Shown in pieces: positions 15,507-24,609 of a DNA stretch of 38,136 nt. Each line of letters opens with the position of its first letter. Position 1 is the stretch's first letter. The notes under the pieces are model-generated. The model was given only the letters and a program-made list of their open reading frames with translations, had not been told where the DNA came from and ran no database searches. Source of the stretch: Planktothrix sp. PCC 11201 (GTDB lineage Bacteria; Cyanobacteriota; Cyanobacteriia; Cyanobacteriales; Microcoleaceae); the NCBI RefSeq assembly GCF_900009135.1, contig NZ_LT797701.1:222705-260840 (forward strand), in the 5' to 3' direction. Position numbers and translations under genes: made by a program.

Positions 15507-16973
15507 ATGTCTGAATACAACCTAATTTCCCCCTCCGAATCTCCTATAAAAGTTGAAATTGCCGTGATTGGTTCTGGCCCAGGAGGAGCGATTACCGCCT
15601 GTTTATTAGCTGAAGCCGGACGGGATGTTTTATTAATTGAAGAAGGAGCCTATTTATCCTTAGAATCCTGTCAACCTTTTTCCGTTGAAGAAATGAGCCA
15701 AAAGTATCGAAATGGGGGATTAACTGCCGCTTTTGGACAGCCCAAAATTCAATATGTGGAAGGTCGATGTGTGGGGGGAGGAAGTGAAATTAATAGTGGT
15801 TTATATCACCGCACACCCTCTGATATTTTAGCACAATGGAGTCGAGAATTTGAAGTAGATGCTTTAACAGAAGCCGATTTAATTCCCCATTTTGAAGCCT
15901 GCGAAAAAGCGGTTAATGTCTGTTATTTAACTGGAAAAGCTCCTGCTGCTTCCTTAAAATTACAGGAAGGTTCAACTCGTTTAAATTGGCAATCTTTAGA
16001 AGTTCCTCGCTGGTTTCGTTATCAAGAATCATCAGATAAGATTTTAAAAGGAACGCGACAGTCGATGACCGAAACCTTTATTCCCAGAGCTTTAAAAGCC
16101 GGATGTAAATTATTAGCAAATACTTGGATAAAAAAGATTAATCAAAGCGACAAAAACTGGATTTTAACAGGTTATGATCAAGTCAATAACTATAATAAAC
16201 AACTGATCACAATTCAAGCGGAAACAGTATTTGTTTGTTGTGGAGCAATTCAAACTCCAGCCTTATTAAGAAAAAGTGGAATTAAAAATAATATTGGTAA
16301 TGCTTTAAGAATGCACCCAACGGTTAAAATAATTGCTCAATTTGATCAAGAGATTAACACCTTAGATATGGGAGTTCCTGTCCATCAAGTTAAGGAATTT
16401 TCCCCTAAATTTAGTTTTGGTTGTTCAATTAGTTCTCCTCCCTATTTATCTGTGTCAATGACTGATCATCCTGAATATACAGAAGAAGTGCAAAAAAATT
16501 GGCAAAAAATGGCAATTTATTATGCTATGATTACAGGAGAAGGTTATGGTACAGTGCGAAATATTCCCTTTTATCGTGATCCTTTGGTTCGTTATCAATT
16601 AACATCTCAAGACTTAAAAAAATTATCAGAAGCATTACAAAAATTAGCCCAATTATTATTTGAAGCGAATGCTAAAATTCTTTATCCTAGTATTTCCAAT
16701 AGTTTCCCCTTGACCCATCCCCAGGATTTAGCTAAAATCCCAGAACAACTTCCTATAAAACAAACTAATTTAATGACAGTTCACGTTTTTTCTTCTTGTC
16801 CAATGGGAGAAAATTTACAAAAATGTGCCGTTAATTCCTTTGGTAAAGTTCATGGATTTAATAATTTGTATATTGCTGATGCCAGTTTACTTTGTACCGC
16901 CCCTGGAGTCAATCCCCAAGGTTCAATTATGGCGATCGCCCGTCGAAATGCGTTAAAATTCTTAAATCCCTAA
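15507..16973 (+). CDS. GMC-family FAD oxidoreductase
   Basis: The 488-residue product has the N-terminal FAD motif IAVIGSGPGGAITACLLAEAG, the GMC segment EGRCVGGGSEINSGLYHRTP and the C-terminal NPQGSIMAIARRNA plus a late His region (MTVHVFSSCPMG, with the catalytic-type His). GMC enzymes oxidise alcohols, including sugars, choline and sterols. Substrate is not readable. In this operon it would oxidise a hydroxyl of a lipid-linked or activated intermediate, perhaps paired with a downstream SDR for oxidation then reduction (an epimerisation); that is hypothesis. A palindromic repeat separates it from the next gene. Confidence 0.85.
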   Translation: MSEYNLISPSESPIKVEIAVIGSGPGGAITACLLAEAGRDVLLIEEGAYLSLESCQPFSVEEMSQKYRNGGLTAAFGQPKIQYVEGRCVGGGSEINSGLYHRTPSDILAQWSREFEVDALTEADLIPHFEACEKAVNVCYLTGKAPAASLKLQEGSTRLNWQSLEVPRWFRYQESSDKILKGTRQSMTETFIPRALKAGCKLLANTWIKKINQSDKNWILTGYDQVNNYNKQLITIQAETVFVCCGAIQTPALLRKSGIKNNIGNALRMHPTVKIIAQFDQEINTLDMGVPVHQVKEFSPKFSFGCSISSPPYLSVSMTDHPEYTEEVQKNWQKMAIYYAMITGEGYGTVRNIPFYRDPLVRYQLTSQDLKKLSEALQKLAQLLFEANAKILYPSISNSFPLTHPQDLAKIPEQLPIKQTNLMTVHVFSSCPMGENLQKCAVNSFGKVHGFNNLYIADASLLCTAPGVNPQGSIMAIARRNALKFLNP

Positions 16974-17039
16974 GTTGTTGCGCCGTTGTTGCGCTTAAGC
17001 GCATCTTATCAACCTATGATAGTGCTAAAGCACAACAAC
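16974..17039. repeat. GTTGTTG palindromic repeat inside the operon
   Basis: The outer ends GTTGTTG (16974-16980) and CAACAAC (17033-17039) enclose TGCGCTTAAGCGCA (16990-17003, a perfect palindrome) and GTGCT/AGCAC (17022-17033). Related to 8974-9016. Sitting inside a polycistron, it could set relative expression or transcript stability of the flanking genes. Confidence 0.7.
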
Positions 17040-17049
17040 AAATAAAATT

Positions 17050-18117
17050 ATGATAGAACTCAACACAAATTTAGTTTTAATAACAGGTGCATTAGGTTGG
17101 TTAGGAATTAATTTAGTCGAATCTTTAGTTAAAGGATTAGGAGATTTTGAACCCCTAAATCAACCTCAAAAAGATTTAAAAATTCGCTGTTTAATTTTAC
17201 CGAATCAAGACCCAACAGTATTAAAAAAAATATCCGATCAAATAGAAATTTATCAAGGAGATCTGAGAAATTCCCAAGATTGCGATCGCTTTTGTGAAAA
17301 TGCCGAAAATGCTATTTTATTTCATACCGCCGGAATTATTCATCCTCAAAAAATATCCCAATTCTATCAAATCAATGTAGAAGGAACAAAAAATCTATTA
17401 AATTCGGCGATTTCTGCTAAGATAAAACGAGCGATTATTGTATCTTCAAATTCTCCCTGTGGTTGTAATCCCCATCCCGATCATTTATTTGATGAAACCT
17501 CCCCCTATCATCCCTATATGAACTATGGACGTTCAAAAATGTTGATGGAATTAGCCATAAATAACTATCAGCAACAGGGAAAAATTGAAACCGTGATTAT
17601 CCGTCCCCCTTGGTTTTATGGCCCCCATCAACCCCAACGTCAAACCCTATTTTTTAAGATGATTCGAGATGGAAAAGGGCCAATTGTTGGAGATGGGAAT
17701 AATTTACGATCTATGGCTTATGTGGATAATATTTGTCAAGGATTAATATTAGCAGCTATCACCGAAAAAGCCAACGGAGAAACCTATTGGATAGCGGATG
17801 AAAAACCCTATTCTATGAATCATATTATCGATACTATAGAACATTTATTAGAAACAGAATTTCAGCAATCCTGTAGCCATCAACGATTAAAATTACCCGG
17901 TTTAGTCAGTGAAATTGCTTTAGTTGTTGATGGAACATTACAAAGTTTAGGATTTTATCATCAAAAAATCCATGTTCTCTCAGAAATGAATAAAACCATT
18001 GCTTGCTCTATTGCTAAAGCTCAACGGGAATTAGGTTATAATCCGACAATTGCTTTAGAAGCAGGAATGAGAAAAAGCCTAAAATGGATTTTTGAGAATT
18101 ATGGGGGACTAGATTAA
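17050..18117 (+). CDS. NAD-dependent epimerase/dehydratase (extended SDR)
   Basis: The 355-residue product has the extended-SDR cofactor motif VLITGALGWLGINLVESL, a DLRN motif after the second strand, and the active site NYGRSKMLMELA (Y-x3-K). The region VIIRPPWFYGPHQ fits sugar-nucleotide epimerases and 3-beta-HSD-like reductases. The substrate is not assignable. It follows the GMC gene and is followed 2 bp later by the YdcF-like gene. Confidence 0.8.
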   Translation: MIELNTNLVLITGALGWLGINLVESLVKGLGDFEPLNQPQKDLKIRCLILPNQDPTVLKKISDQIEIYQGDLRNSQDCDRFCENAENAILFHTAGIIHPQKISQFYQINVEGTKNLLNSAISAKIKRAIIVSSNSPCGCNPHPDHLFDETSPYHPYMNYGRSKMLMELAINNYQQQGKIETVIIRPPWFYGPHQPQRQTLFFKMIRDGKGPIVGDGNNLRSMAYVDNICQGLILAAITEKANGETYWIADEKPYSMNHIIDTIEHLLETEFQQSCSHQRLKLPGLVSEIALVVDGTLQSLGFYHQKIHVLSEMNKTIACSIAKAQRELGYNPTIALEAGMRKSLKWIFENYGGLD

Positions 18118-18119
18118 CT

Positions 18120-18680
18120 ATGGTTAGCCATATTGTGGTGACAGAAGGATTGGTTTTTAGAGAAAACTTTGCCCAAAATTATTTTTTATCCAATTATTTT
18201 GAAGAAGTTTTAAAACAAGTTTTAAAGCAGGTTTCTGAAAACGAAAAAGTGTATATTTCTCCAGGGAATTGTTTTGAATGTCCTGAATCAGAAGAACAGT
18301 ATGCTGCAAAATATCTCCTAAAACATCGTCCCGAACTCCAGATTTTTGTCCCTGAAAACGTTAAAGACCGCCCCTATTTGGATACTTTTGATAATGCTAG
18401 ATTATTAAGAAAATGGTTAGAACAACAGGAACAGTGGCCCTTAGAAGAAGTGATTTTATATTGTAACAAACCCCATGCACTTCGGAGTCAATTAATGTTT
18501 AAACTTTGTGGATATAAGGTTCAAAAGGTGATGACTTCTTATCCTGAATTAGCGAATCGAACAATGCCACTACGTCTTGTATTTTATCATTATTTACCCG
18601 CTCATTTACTTTACGAATGGGGAGCTTTGATTTATAATTTAATTAGATTCTATAAATCAAAAAATAAATTTAAAAATTAA
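18120..18680 (+). CDS. YdcF/DUF218-like protein
   Basis: The 186-residue product starts IVVTEGLVF, then YISPGNCFECPESEEQYAAKYLL, DTFDNARLLRKWLE and EVILYCNKPHALRSQLMFKLCGY, the general layout of the ElyC/SanA/YdcF (DUF218) fold with its D-T-x-x-N element. Some DUF218 members work in envelope or polyprenyl-phosphate metabolism. There is a hydrophobic C-terminal stretch. The family call is moderate; catalytic role is not established. Confidence 0.6.
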   Translation: MVSHIVVTEGLVFRENFAQNYFLSNYFEEVLKQVLKQVSENEKVYISPGNCFECPESEEQYAAKYLLKHRPELQIFVPENVKDRPYLDTFDNARLLRKWLEQQEQWPLEEVILYCNKPHALRSQLMFKLCGYKVQKVMTSYPELANRTMPLRLVFYHYLPAHLLYEWGALIYNLIRFYKSKNKFKN

Positions 18681-18690
18681 CAATAAAACC

Positions 18691-19716
18691 ATGAAACATT
18701 TAATTACCGGAGGATCGGGATTTTTAGGCAATTTAATTGCCAGACGATTATATCAACGGGGGGAAGATGTCAAAATTTTAGATATTTGGGAAGATCCGAC
18801 TCGTCCCCCAGAGATTGAATTTATTAGCTGTGATATTTGCGATCGCGATGGGGTAGAAAAAGCCATGAAAGGCATTGATATTGTCCATCATAACGTGGCT
18901 TTAGTTCCCTTAACAAAATCGGGGAATAAGTTTTGGGAAGTTAACGTAGAAGGCAGTAAAATCGCAGCCGAAGCAGCAACAAAAGCCGGAGTTAAAAGTT
19001 TTATTCACATGAGTTCTAGCGCCCTATTTGGGGAGGCTAAATGTCCGATTAATAATAATACCCCTACTAAAGCCGTTGAAATTTATGGACGGGCAAAATT
19101 AGCGGGGGAATTAGCCGTTAGAGAGATTTGTGATCAAGCGGGTTTACCCTTAATTGTAATTCGTCCTCGGACGATTTTAGGCGAAGGCAGATTAGGGATT
19201 TTTCAGATATTATTTGAATGGATTCAAGAGGGAAAAAATGTTTATGTAATTGGCAGTGGTGACGTTAAATTTCAATTTGTCCATGCCCATGATTTGATGG
19301 ACGCCTATCTTTTAGCATTGGATTTAGGTCAGCCCGGAATCTATAATGTGGGAAGCGATCGCTTTGGCACATTACGAGAAGGATTAGAACATTTAATTGA
19401 ATATGCCGAAACCGATTCTCAAGTCAAAAGTTTACCCACAGGATTAACCATTGGCACATTACAACTGTTAGACTGGATGGGATTAAGTCCCCTCGCTCCT
19501 TGGCATTACTTAACCTATCACAAAGAATTTTATTTTGATGTCGATCCCCTGCTAAAATTAGGCTGGAAACCCAAATATTCTAATGATGAAATGTTCCGTG
19601 AAAGTTATGATTGGTTTAAACAAAACTATAATCAACTACAAGCGGAAAAAGCGGGATCTGCCCATCGTCGCCCGGTGAAAGAAAAATTACTTTGGGTATT
19701 AAAACAACTCTCTTAA
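18691..19716 (+). CDS. NAD(P)-dependent epimerase/reductase (extended SDR)
   Basis: The 341-residue product opens with MKHLITGGSGFLGNLIARRL (G-x2-G-x2-G), CDICD after the second strand, SSSALFGEA and the catalytic IYGRAKLAGELA (Y-x3-K). It resembles UDP-glucose-4-epimerase-like and 3-beta-HSD-like SDRs. It is the second SDR of the operon and differs clearly from the first. It could be the reductase half of a DprE2-like step; this is hypothesis. The C-terminal 25 residues are basic. Confidence 0.8.
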   Translation: MKHLITGGSGFLGNLIARRLYQRGEDVKILDIWEDPTRPPEIEFISCDICDRDGVEKAMKGIDIVHHNVALVPLTKSGNKFWEVNVEGSKIAAEAATKAGVKSFIHMSSSALFGEAKCPINNNTPTKAVEIYGRAKLAGELAVREICDQAGLPLIVIRPRTILGEGRLGIFQILFEWIQEGKNVYVIGSGDVKFQFVHAHDLMDAYLLALDLGQPGIYNVGSDRFGTLREGLEHLIEYAETDSQVKSLPTGLTIGTLQLLDWMGLSPLAPWHYLTYHKEFYFDVDPLLKLGWKPKYSNDEMFRESYDWFKQNYNQLQAEKAGSAHRRPVKEKLLWVLKQLS

Positions 19717-19725
19717 TTATACACT

Positions 19726-20088
19726 GTGAATAACATTAACTCAATCAACTGGATTTCCTGGAGTTTAGTTTTAATTGCGGCTATTAATAGCGGAATCGGT
19801 AACTTATTACTGAAAAAATCTCGCCTAGAAGCTCCCGACCCAAGTTTATTAACCCTGTTATTATCTCCTTGGTTTATGGCAGCTATTATCGTTTATGGGA
19901 TTAATTTAATTGTGTTTGCCAAAGCTCTTGATAGTTTACCCGTTTCTACCGCCTATCCGGTATTTGCAGCCATTGGTTTTAGCTTAGTGGCATTAATCGG
20001 AAATCTTCTATTGGGAGAGCGTTTTGGCTTGAATCAAATGATCGGATTAGGTTTAATTGTTACTGGAATTATTGTTATGTCTCGTTAA
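19726..20088 (+). CDS. SMR/EamA-type 4-TM protein, ArnE/F-like
   Basis: The 120-residue product from GTG 19726 has four membrane segments and the SMR pattern STAYPVFAAIGFSLVALIGNLLLGE. The membrane-embedded Glu that drug-exporting EmrE proteins carry in TM1 is absent; TM1 reads LVLIAAINSGIGNLLLKKS. Lack of that Glu fits the ArnE/ArnF type, which flips undecaprenyl-phosphate-sugar across the inner membrane. It lies between an SDR and a UbiA-family transferase 22 bp downstream, supporting a lipid-linked-sugar role. Confidence 0.75.
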   Translation: MNNINSINWISWSLVLIAAINSGIGNLLLKKSRLEAPDPSLLTLLLSPWFMAAIIVYGINLIVFAKALDSLPVSTAYPVFAAIGFSLVALIGNLLLGERFGLNQMIGLGLIVTGIIVMSR

Positions 20089-20110
20089 ATAATTGATTGT
20101 TTTCAATACC

Positions 20111-21178
20111 ATGAAAATACCAAAATCAGAGGATTCTCCATCAATATTAGAAACCCATGATCATCAAACCAATCCAGAATTTGTTCCTGTGAAATCCTCA
20201 ACTTTGCTCCCCCTAATTAAACTAATTCGCCCCCATCAATGGACAAAAAATCTATTTTGTTTGGCGGGACTTTTATTTGGGGGAAGACTGTTACAACCCC
20301 AGGCAATTCTGTTATCAATATTAACGGTAATTTTTTTCTCAGCTATGGCATCGGCAGTTTATATTTTTAATGATATTCAAGATCGGGAACGCGATCGCCT
20401 ACATCCGAAAAAAAAGTATCGTCCCATTGCCAGTGGTCAAGTTTCTATTAAAACCGGATTAGCGATCGCATTCTGTTTAACAACGGTTTCCCTTTTAGGT
20501 GCTTATGGGTTAGGAATCCCCACATTAATCTGTGTTTTACTCTATGGGATTAATAATATTATTTATTCTATTAAACTCAAAAACATACCCCTATTTGATG
20601 TTAGTTGTATTGCCTTTGGCTTTGTTCTGAGGCTATTAGCTGGAATTTATGCGTTGGGAGATATGCCGACGGCTTGGATTGTTTTATGTACGTTTTTTCT
20701 GACTCTATTTTTAGGATTTTCTAAACGGCGTTCGGAATTATTATCTTTATTACATCTTCAAATCAATCAAGAAAGTTTTTATTCTGAAACATCCCTACAG
20801 CCCGAGCTAAAATCACCTAATTCCGAACCTTCTTATTTAGAGTTATTCTATCAACGGGGAAGCAAAAACCAACAACGTCCAGTTCTTTCTCAATATACCT
20901 TACCCTATTTAGATTCTCTCCTGAATAGTACGGCAACTATGACGATTATGTGCTATGCTTTGTTTACAATAAAATCGGGTAAAAATCCCTCTTTAGTGAT
21001 TACGGTTCCCATTGTTTATTATGCGGTGATGCACTATAAATGGTTAGTGACGGTTTTAGCCGATGGAGAAGAACCTAGCCGGATTTTAATTCAAGACCCG
21101 ACGATTAAATGGAGTTTAATCATCTGGCTCATTTCCTATTTAGTTATTCTCTATTTTAATATTCATTTATTTGATTAA
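20111..21178 (+). CDS. UbiA-family prenyltransferase, DPPR-synthase-like
   Basis: The 355-residue product has about eight membrane segments. RPHQWTKNLF at the start of TM1 and NDIQDRERDRLHPKKKYRP (first Asp-rich motif with the H-P-x-K-x-x-RP extension) match the decaprenyl-phosphate phosphoribosyltransferase branch of UbiA rather than the quinone or chlorophyll branches. DPPR synthase joins PRPP to a polyprenyl phosphate. ATG 20111 was preferred to TTG 20093. The loop at about 220-260 is longer than I expect for the family. Last gene of the operon. Confidence 0.8.
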   Translation: MKIPKSEDSPSILETHDHQTNPEFVPVKSSTLLPLIKLIRPHQWTKNLFCLAGLLFGGRLLQPQAILLSILTVIFFSAMASAVYIFNDIQDRERDRLHPKKKYRPIASGQVSIKTGLAIAFCLTTVSLLGAYGLGIPTLICVLLYGINNIIYSIKLKNIPLFDVSCIAFGFVLRLLAGIYALGDMPTAWIVLCTFFLTLFLGFSKRRSELLSLLHLQINQESFYSETSLQPELKSPNSEPSYLELFYQRGSKNQQRPVLSQYTLPYLDSLLNSTATMTIMCYALFTIKSGKNPSLVITVPIVYYAVMHYKWLVTVLADGEEPSRILIQDPTIKWSLIIWLISYLVILYFNIHLFD

Positions 21179-21263
21179 TTCGGTTTCACTCTTGTTGTTG
21201 CACTTCACTCCTCAATTTTTCTTAATATTTCAGCATTAATCACAACTGTTTCTCCCCTGAAAA

Positions 21264-21298
21264 ATTACCCATTACCCATTACCCATTACTTATTCCCT
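21264..21298 (+). repeat. ATTACCC heptamer short tandem repeat
   Basis: ATTACCC units at 21264, 21271 and 21278, then ATTACTT and ATTCCCT. The same heptamer, inverted (GGGTAAT), is at 37107-37147, and TATTCCC units are at 26180-26248. It lies between the lipid operon and the Ca-ATPase gene. Confidence 0.8.
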
Positions 21299-21374
21299 GA
21301 CAATTTTCAGACATTCTCCAAATCATCTATGATTGAATCAGAGTAGATTAGCTGGAACTTTTAGGACTTAGACA

Positions 21375-24173
21375 ATGGTATCTCCCGAATCCTCATCAAT
21401 GTCTTCAGATTCAACCTTAGCACCCCTCAAAACCTGGCATACCTTGAGTGCTGACAAAGCTCTCCAGATCCTAGATACCGATAGTGAAACCGGGTTAACG
21501 CCACAACAGGTGACTCGACGCCAACAACAGTATGGTCTGAATGAATTAAAAGAAGCTCCGGGTCGCAGTACCTTGGAGATTTTATGGGATCAGTTCACGA
21601 ATATTATGCTCGTGATGCTGATTGCCGTAGCCATTGTATCCGCCGTGATTGATTTTCGCAAAGGCAACTTTCCCAAAGACGCCGTTGCTATTTTTTCAAT
21701 TGTGATTTTGAATGGGATGTTGGGCTACTTCCAAGAAAGCCGGGCAGAACAGGCTCTAGCCGCCCTAAAACGAATGTCTTCCCCTAGAGTTCGGGTGATG
21801 CGGGACGATAAAATGCTGGAACTGGCCGCGAAAGAACTGGTTCCAGGAGATATCATGTTTCTGGAGGCTGGGGTGCAAATTCCAGCCGATGGTCGCCTAG
21901 TGGAAGCCCAAAATTTGCAGGTGCGAGAAGCCGCCTTAACGGGGGAAGCAGAAGCGGTAATTAAAAAACCGAGTATGGAATTAGCTGAAGATGCCCCTCT
22001 AGGCGATCGGCTTAATATGGTATTCATGGGGACGGAAGTGATCCAGGGACGGGGACAAGTCGTCGTCACCAATACGGGAATGACCACGGAACTCGGACGC
22101 ATCGCGGAAATGATCCAGGGGGTAGAAAGTGAACCGACTCCCCTACAACAACGGATGACCCAGTTAGGAAATGTCTTAGTGAGTGGGTCTTTAGCTTTAG
22201 TTGCTTTGGTAGTAGTTGGTGGCGTGATCAGAACGGGCAGTTTTCAGAGTTTAGAAGATTTATTAGAAGTGTCCTTGAGTATGGCGGTGGCCGTTGTTCC
22301 CGAGGGTTTACCGGCGGTGGTAACAGTTACTTTGGCGATTGGGACACAAAGAATGGTCAAACGCCATGCTTTAATTCGGAAACTCCCGGCGGTGGAAACC
22401 TTGGGTTCTGTAACAACAATTTGTTCGGATAAAACCGGAACTCTCACCCAAAATAAAATGGTGGTGCAATCGATTCAGACCTTTGATCAAGTGTTTCAAG
22501 TCACGGGAGAAGGGTATGATCCGGTGGGGGAATTAATACCGATAACCTCGGAACAAAATAACACAATTTCCTCAGAGTATAGGATTTTAGAGCCTCTTTT
22601 AACAGCTTGTGTTTTGTGCAATGATGCTCAATTACAACAAGATGATCATAAATGGATGATTCTAGGAGATCCCACGGAAGGAGCGTTATTATCCTTAGCC
22701 GGAAAAGCTGGTTTATTTAGAGAGATTCAAAATCACAAAAACCCTCGTGTTGCTGAAATTCCTTTCTCCTCAGAACGTAAGCGGATGAGTGTCATTTGTC
22801 AACTTCCAGACGCTGAACATTCAGAATGTGTGATGTTCACGAAAGGCTCACCGGAGTTGATTTTAGCTCAATGTACTTCTGTTTTAGTTGGTAATCAAAG
22901 TGTTTTTTTAGCAGAAGCAGACCGTCAACGAATTCTCGAACAAAATAACGAAATGGCGGGGAAAGGTTTACGGGTTTTGGGATTTGCCACCCGATCTTTA
23001 ACACTATTACCCCTCGAAGGGGAGGAAGAAACCGCCGAACAGGAATTAGTTTGGTTAGGGTTAGTCGGAATGTTAGATGCGCCCCGTCCTGAAGTTCGAG
23101 AAGCGGTTAAACTCTGTAAAGAAGCGGGCATTCGTCCAGTGATGATTACTGGAGATCATCAATTAACTGCAAAAGTAATTGCTCAAGATTTAGGCATTGC
23201 TGAATTAGAGAGTTTAAGTTTAACCGGTCAAGAATTACAGAAATTAACTCAAACTGAATTAGAGCAAAAAGTTGAACAGGTGAGTGTTTACGCCCGAGTT
23301 TCTCCTGAACATAAACTGCGGATTGTTCAAGCGTTACAAAAAAACGGCGAATTCGTGGCGATGACCGGGGACGGGGTGAATGATGCTCCGGCTTTGAAAC
23401 AAGCAGATATCGGTATTGCCATGGGAATTACCGGAACCGATGTGAGCAAAGAAGCCAGTGATATGATTTTATTGGATGATAACTTTGCTACCATTGTCGC
23501 GGCGACCGAAGAAGGGCGAGTTGTTTATAGTAATATTCGCCGTTTTATTAAATATATTCTTGGTAGTAATATTGGGGAAGTGTTAGTGATTGCTTCTTCT
23601 CCCTTATTGGGTTTAGGGGGTGTTCCCTTAACCCCTTTACAAATTTTATGGATGAATCTTGTTACCGATGGTTTACCCGCTTTAGCCTTAGCCATGGAAC
23701 CGGCTGAACCTGCGGTCATGCAGCGTCCTCCCTATAGCCCTCGAGAAAGTATTTTTGCGCGAGGATTAGGGTTATATATGATTAGAATTGGAATTATTTT
23801 TGCTATTTTAACCATTGTTTTGATGCTGTGGGCCTATGGCGAAGCGGAAAGTAGTGGGAATCCTGAACGTTGGAAAACCATGGTCTTTACGACTTTATGT
23901 TTAGCCCAAATGGGTCATGCGATCGCCGTTCGTTCTGATACTCAATTAACCATCCAAATGAATCCTAAAACTAACCCCTATTTGTGGGGTGCTGTAGGAT
24001 TAACAACAGTGCTTCAGTTGCTCTTAATTTATTTTCCTCCCTTCCAAAGTTTCTTTGGAACTCACTTTTTAAACTTCACTGAATTATCAATTTGTCTTGG
24101 TTTTAGTGCCTTAATGTTTATCTGGATTGAAATGGAAAAACTGGTTTATAAGTGGTGGATCAATCGTCGCTAA
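21375..24173 (+). CDS. P-type Ca2+-transporting ATPase (SERCA/PacL type)
   Basis: P2A ATPase of 932 residues that exports Ca2+ at the cost of ATP. Seen: N-terminal cation-ATPase domain ([13 protein letters not shown]), ALTGEAEAV in the actuator domain, [19 protein letters not shown] in M4, phosphorylation motif [11 protein letters not shown] (Asp352), nucleotide-domain [27 protein letters not shown]. The Ca2+-site residues of SERCA are kept: Glu in PEGLP (M4), Glu in GSNIGEVLV (M5), and Asn, Thr, Asp in [10 protein letters not shown] (M6). That argues for Ca2+ over Na+/K+ or H+. It stands alone after a heptamer repeat. Confidence 0.92.
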   Translation: MVSPESSSMSSDSTLAPLKTWHTLSADKALQILDTDSETGLTPQQVTRRQQQYGLNELKEAPGRSTLEILWDQFTNIMLVMLIAVAIVSAVIDFRKGNFPKDAVAIFSIVILNGMLGYFQESRAEQALAALKRMSSPRVRVMRDDKMLELAAKELVPGDIMFLEAGVQIPADGRLVEAQNLQVREAALTGEAEAVIKKPSMELAEDAPLGDRLNMVFMGTEVIQGRGQVVVTNTGMTTELGRIAEMIQGVESEPTPLQQRMTQLGNVLVSGSLALVALVVVGGVIRTGSFQSLEDLLEVSLSMAVAVVPEGLPAVVTVTLAIGTQRMVKRHALIRKLPAVETLGSVTTICSDKTGTLTQNKMVVQSIQTFDQVFQVTGEGYDPVGELIPITSEQNNTISSEYRILEPLLTACVLCNDAQLQQDDHKWMILGDPTEGALLSLAGKAGLFREIQNHKNPRVAEIPFSSERKRMSVICQLPDAEHSECVMFTKGSPELILAQCTSVLVGNQSVFLAEADRQRILEQNNEMAGKGLRVLGFATRSLTLLPLEGEEETAEQELVWLGLVGMLDAPRPEVREAVKLCKEAGIRPVMITGDHQLTAKVIAQDLGIAELESLSLTGQELQKLTQTELEQKVEQVSVYARVSPEHKLRIVQALQKNGEFVAMTGDGVNDAPALKQADIGIAMGITGTDVSKEASDMILLDDNFATIVAATEEGRVVYSNIRRFIKYILGSNIGEVLVIASSPLLGLGGVPLTPLQILWMNLVTDGLPALALAMEPAEPAVMQRPPYSPRESIFARGLGLYMIRIGIIFAILTIVLMLWAYGEAESSGNPERWKTMVFTTLCLAQMGHAIAVRSDTQLTIQMNPKTNPYLWGAVGLTTVLQLLLIYFPPFQSFFGTHFLNFTELSICLGFSALMFIWIEMEKLVYKWWINRR

Positions 24174-24609
24174 TTGATGTGAAAAATAAAATCCGTATTG
24201 ACCCAGATTGACGTTTGACGGGGTTAGTGGTAGGTTTGCACAAGAACAAAAGGCACACCGAAATCAGCCAACAATCAATACAGTGGGGATAAATAGTATC
24301 CAGTGCCGTTTATTCCCATCCCCTTTGGTGTAGTCCTGAGTTGGGAACTTCCTATCCTCGCTTTCGGTGTGAAGTAATGGTCTATCGCCAGACTCAAATC
24401 TACTATCCTAGTAAGCTGTTGGGCGCCTAAAGTGTATAGTACAAAATCGTGGAATCATTGCAGTGCGAGCGTCCCTGCTCCCTAAGATATAAAATTTAAG
24501 TGCGTAACAGCTTATTCCAAATTATCGAACTAGAACATTCCATCAGGAATTTCTATTCCTGTGTTTTAGTGTTTCCTGTCCCCTACCATAAATCCCTCCA
24601 AAAATACTT
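24174..24609. other. Intergenic, 436 bp, with structured segment
   Basis: It holds the 3' flank of the Ca-ATPase gene, the foldable segment at 24254-24371 and the leader of the nucleoside transporter. No ORF and no known riboswitch consensus were recognised. Confidence 0.5.
24254..24371 (+). ncRNA. Candidate structured RNA
   Basis: CACACCGAAA (24254-24263) pairs perfectly with TTTCGGTGTG (24362-24371), closing a domain of 118 nt. Inside it, GGGGATAAA (24285-24293) pairs with TTTATTCCC (24309-24317). TTTGGTGT (24324-24331) can compete for the same 5' strand as the closing stem, giving two exclusive folds. This could be a free small RNA (6S-sized) or a long leader of the transporter gene 240 bp downstream. 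No family was recognised; the strand is assumed. Confidence 0.35.

Noticed and set aside
24174-24609. SRP RNA or RNase P RNA
   Set aside because: The conserved SRP loop GGAAGG-AAGCAG and the rnpB core elements are absent.
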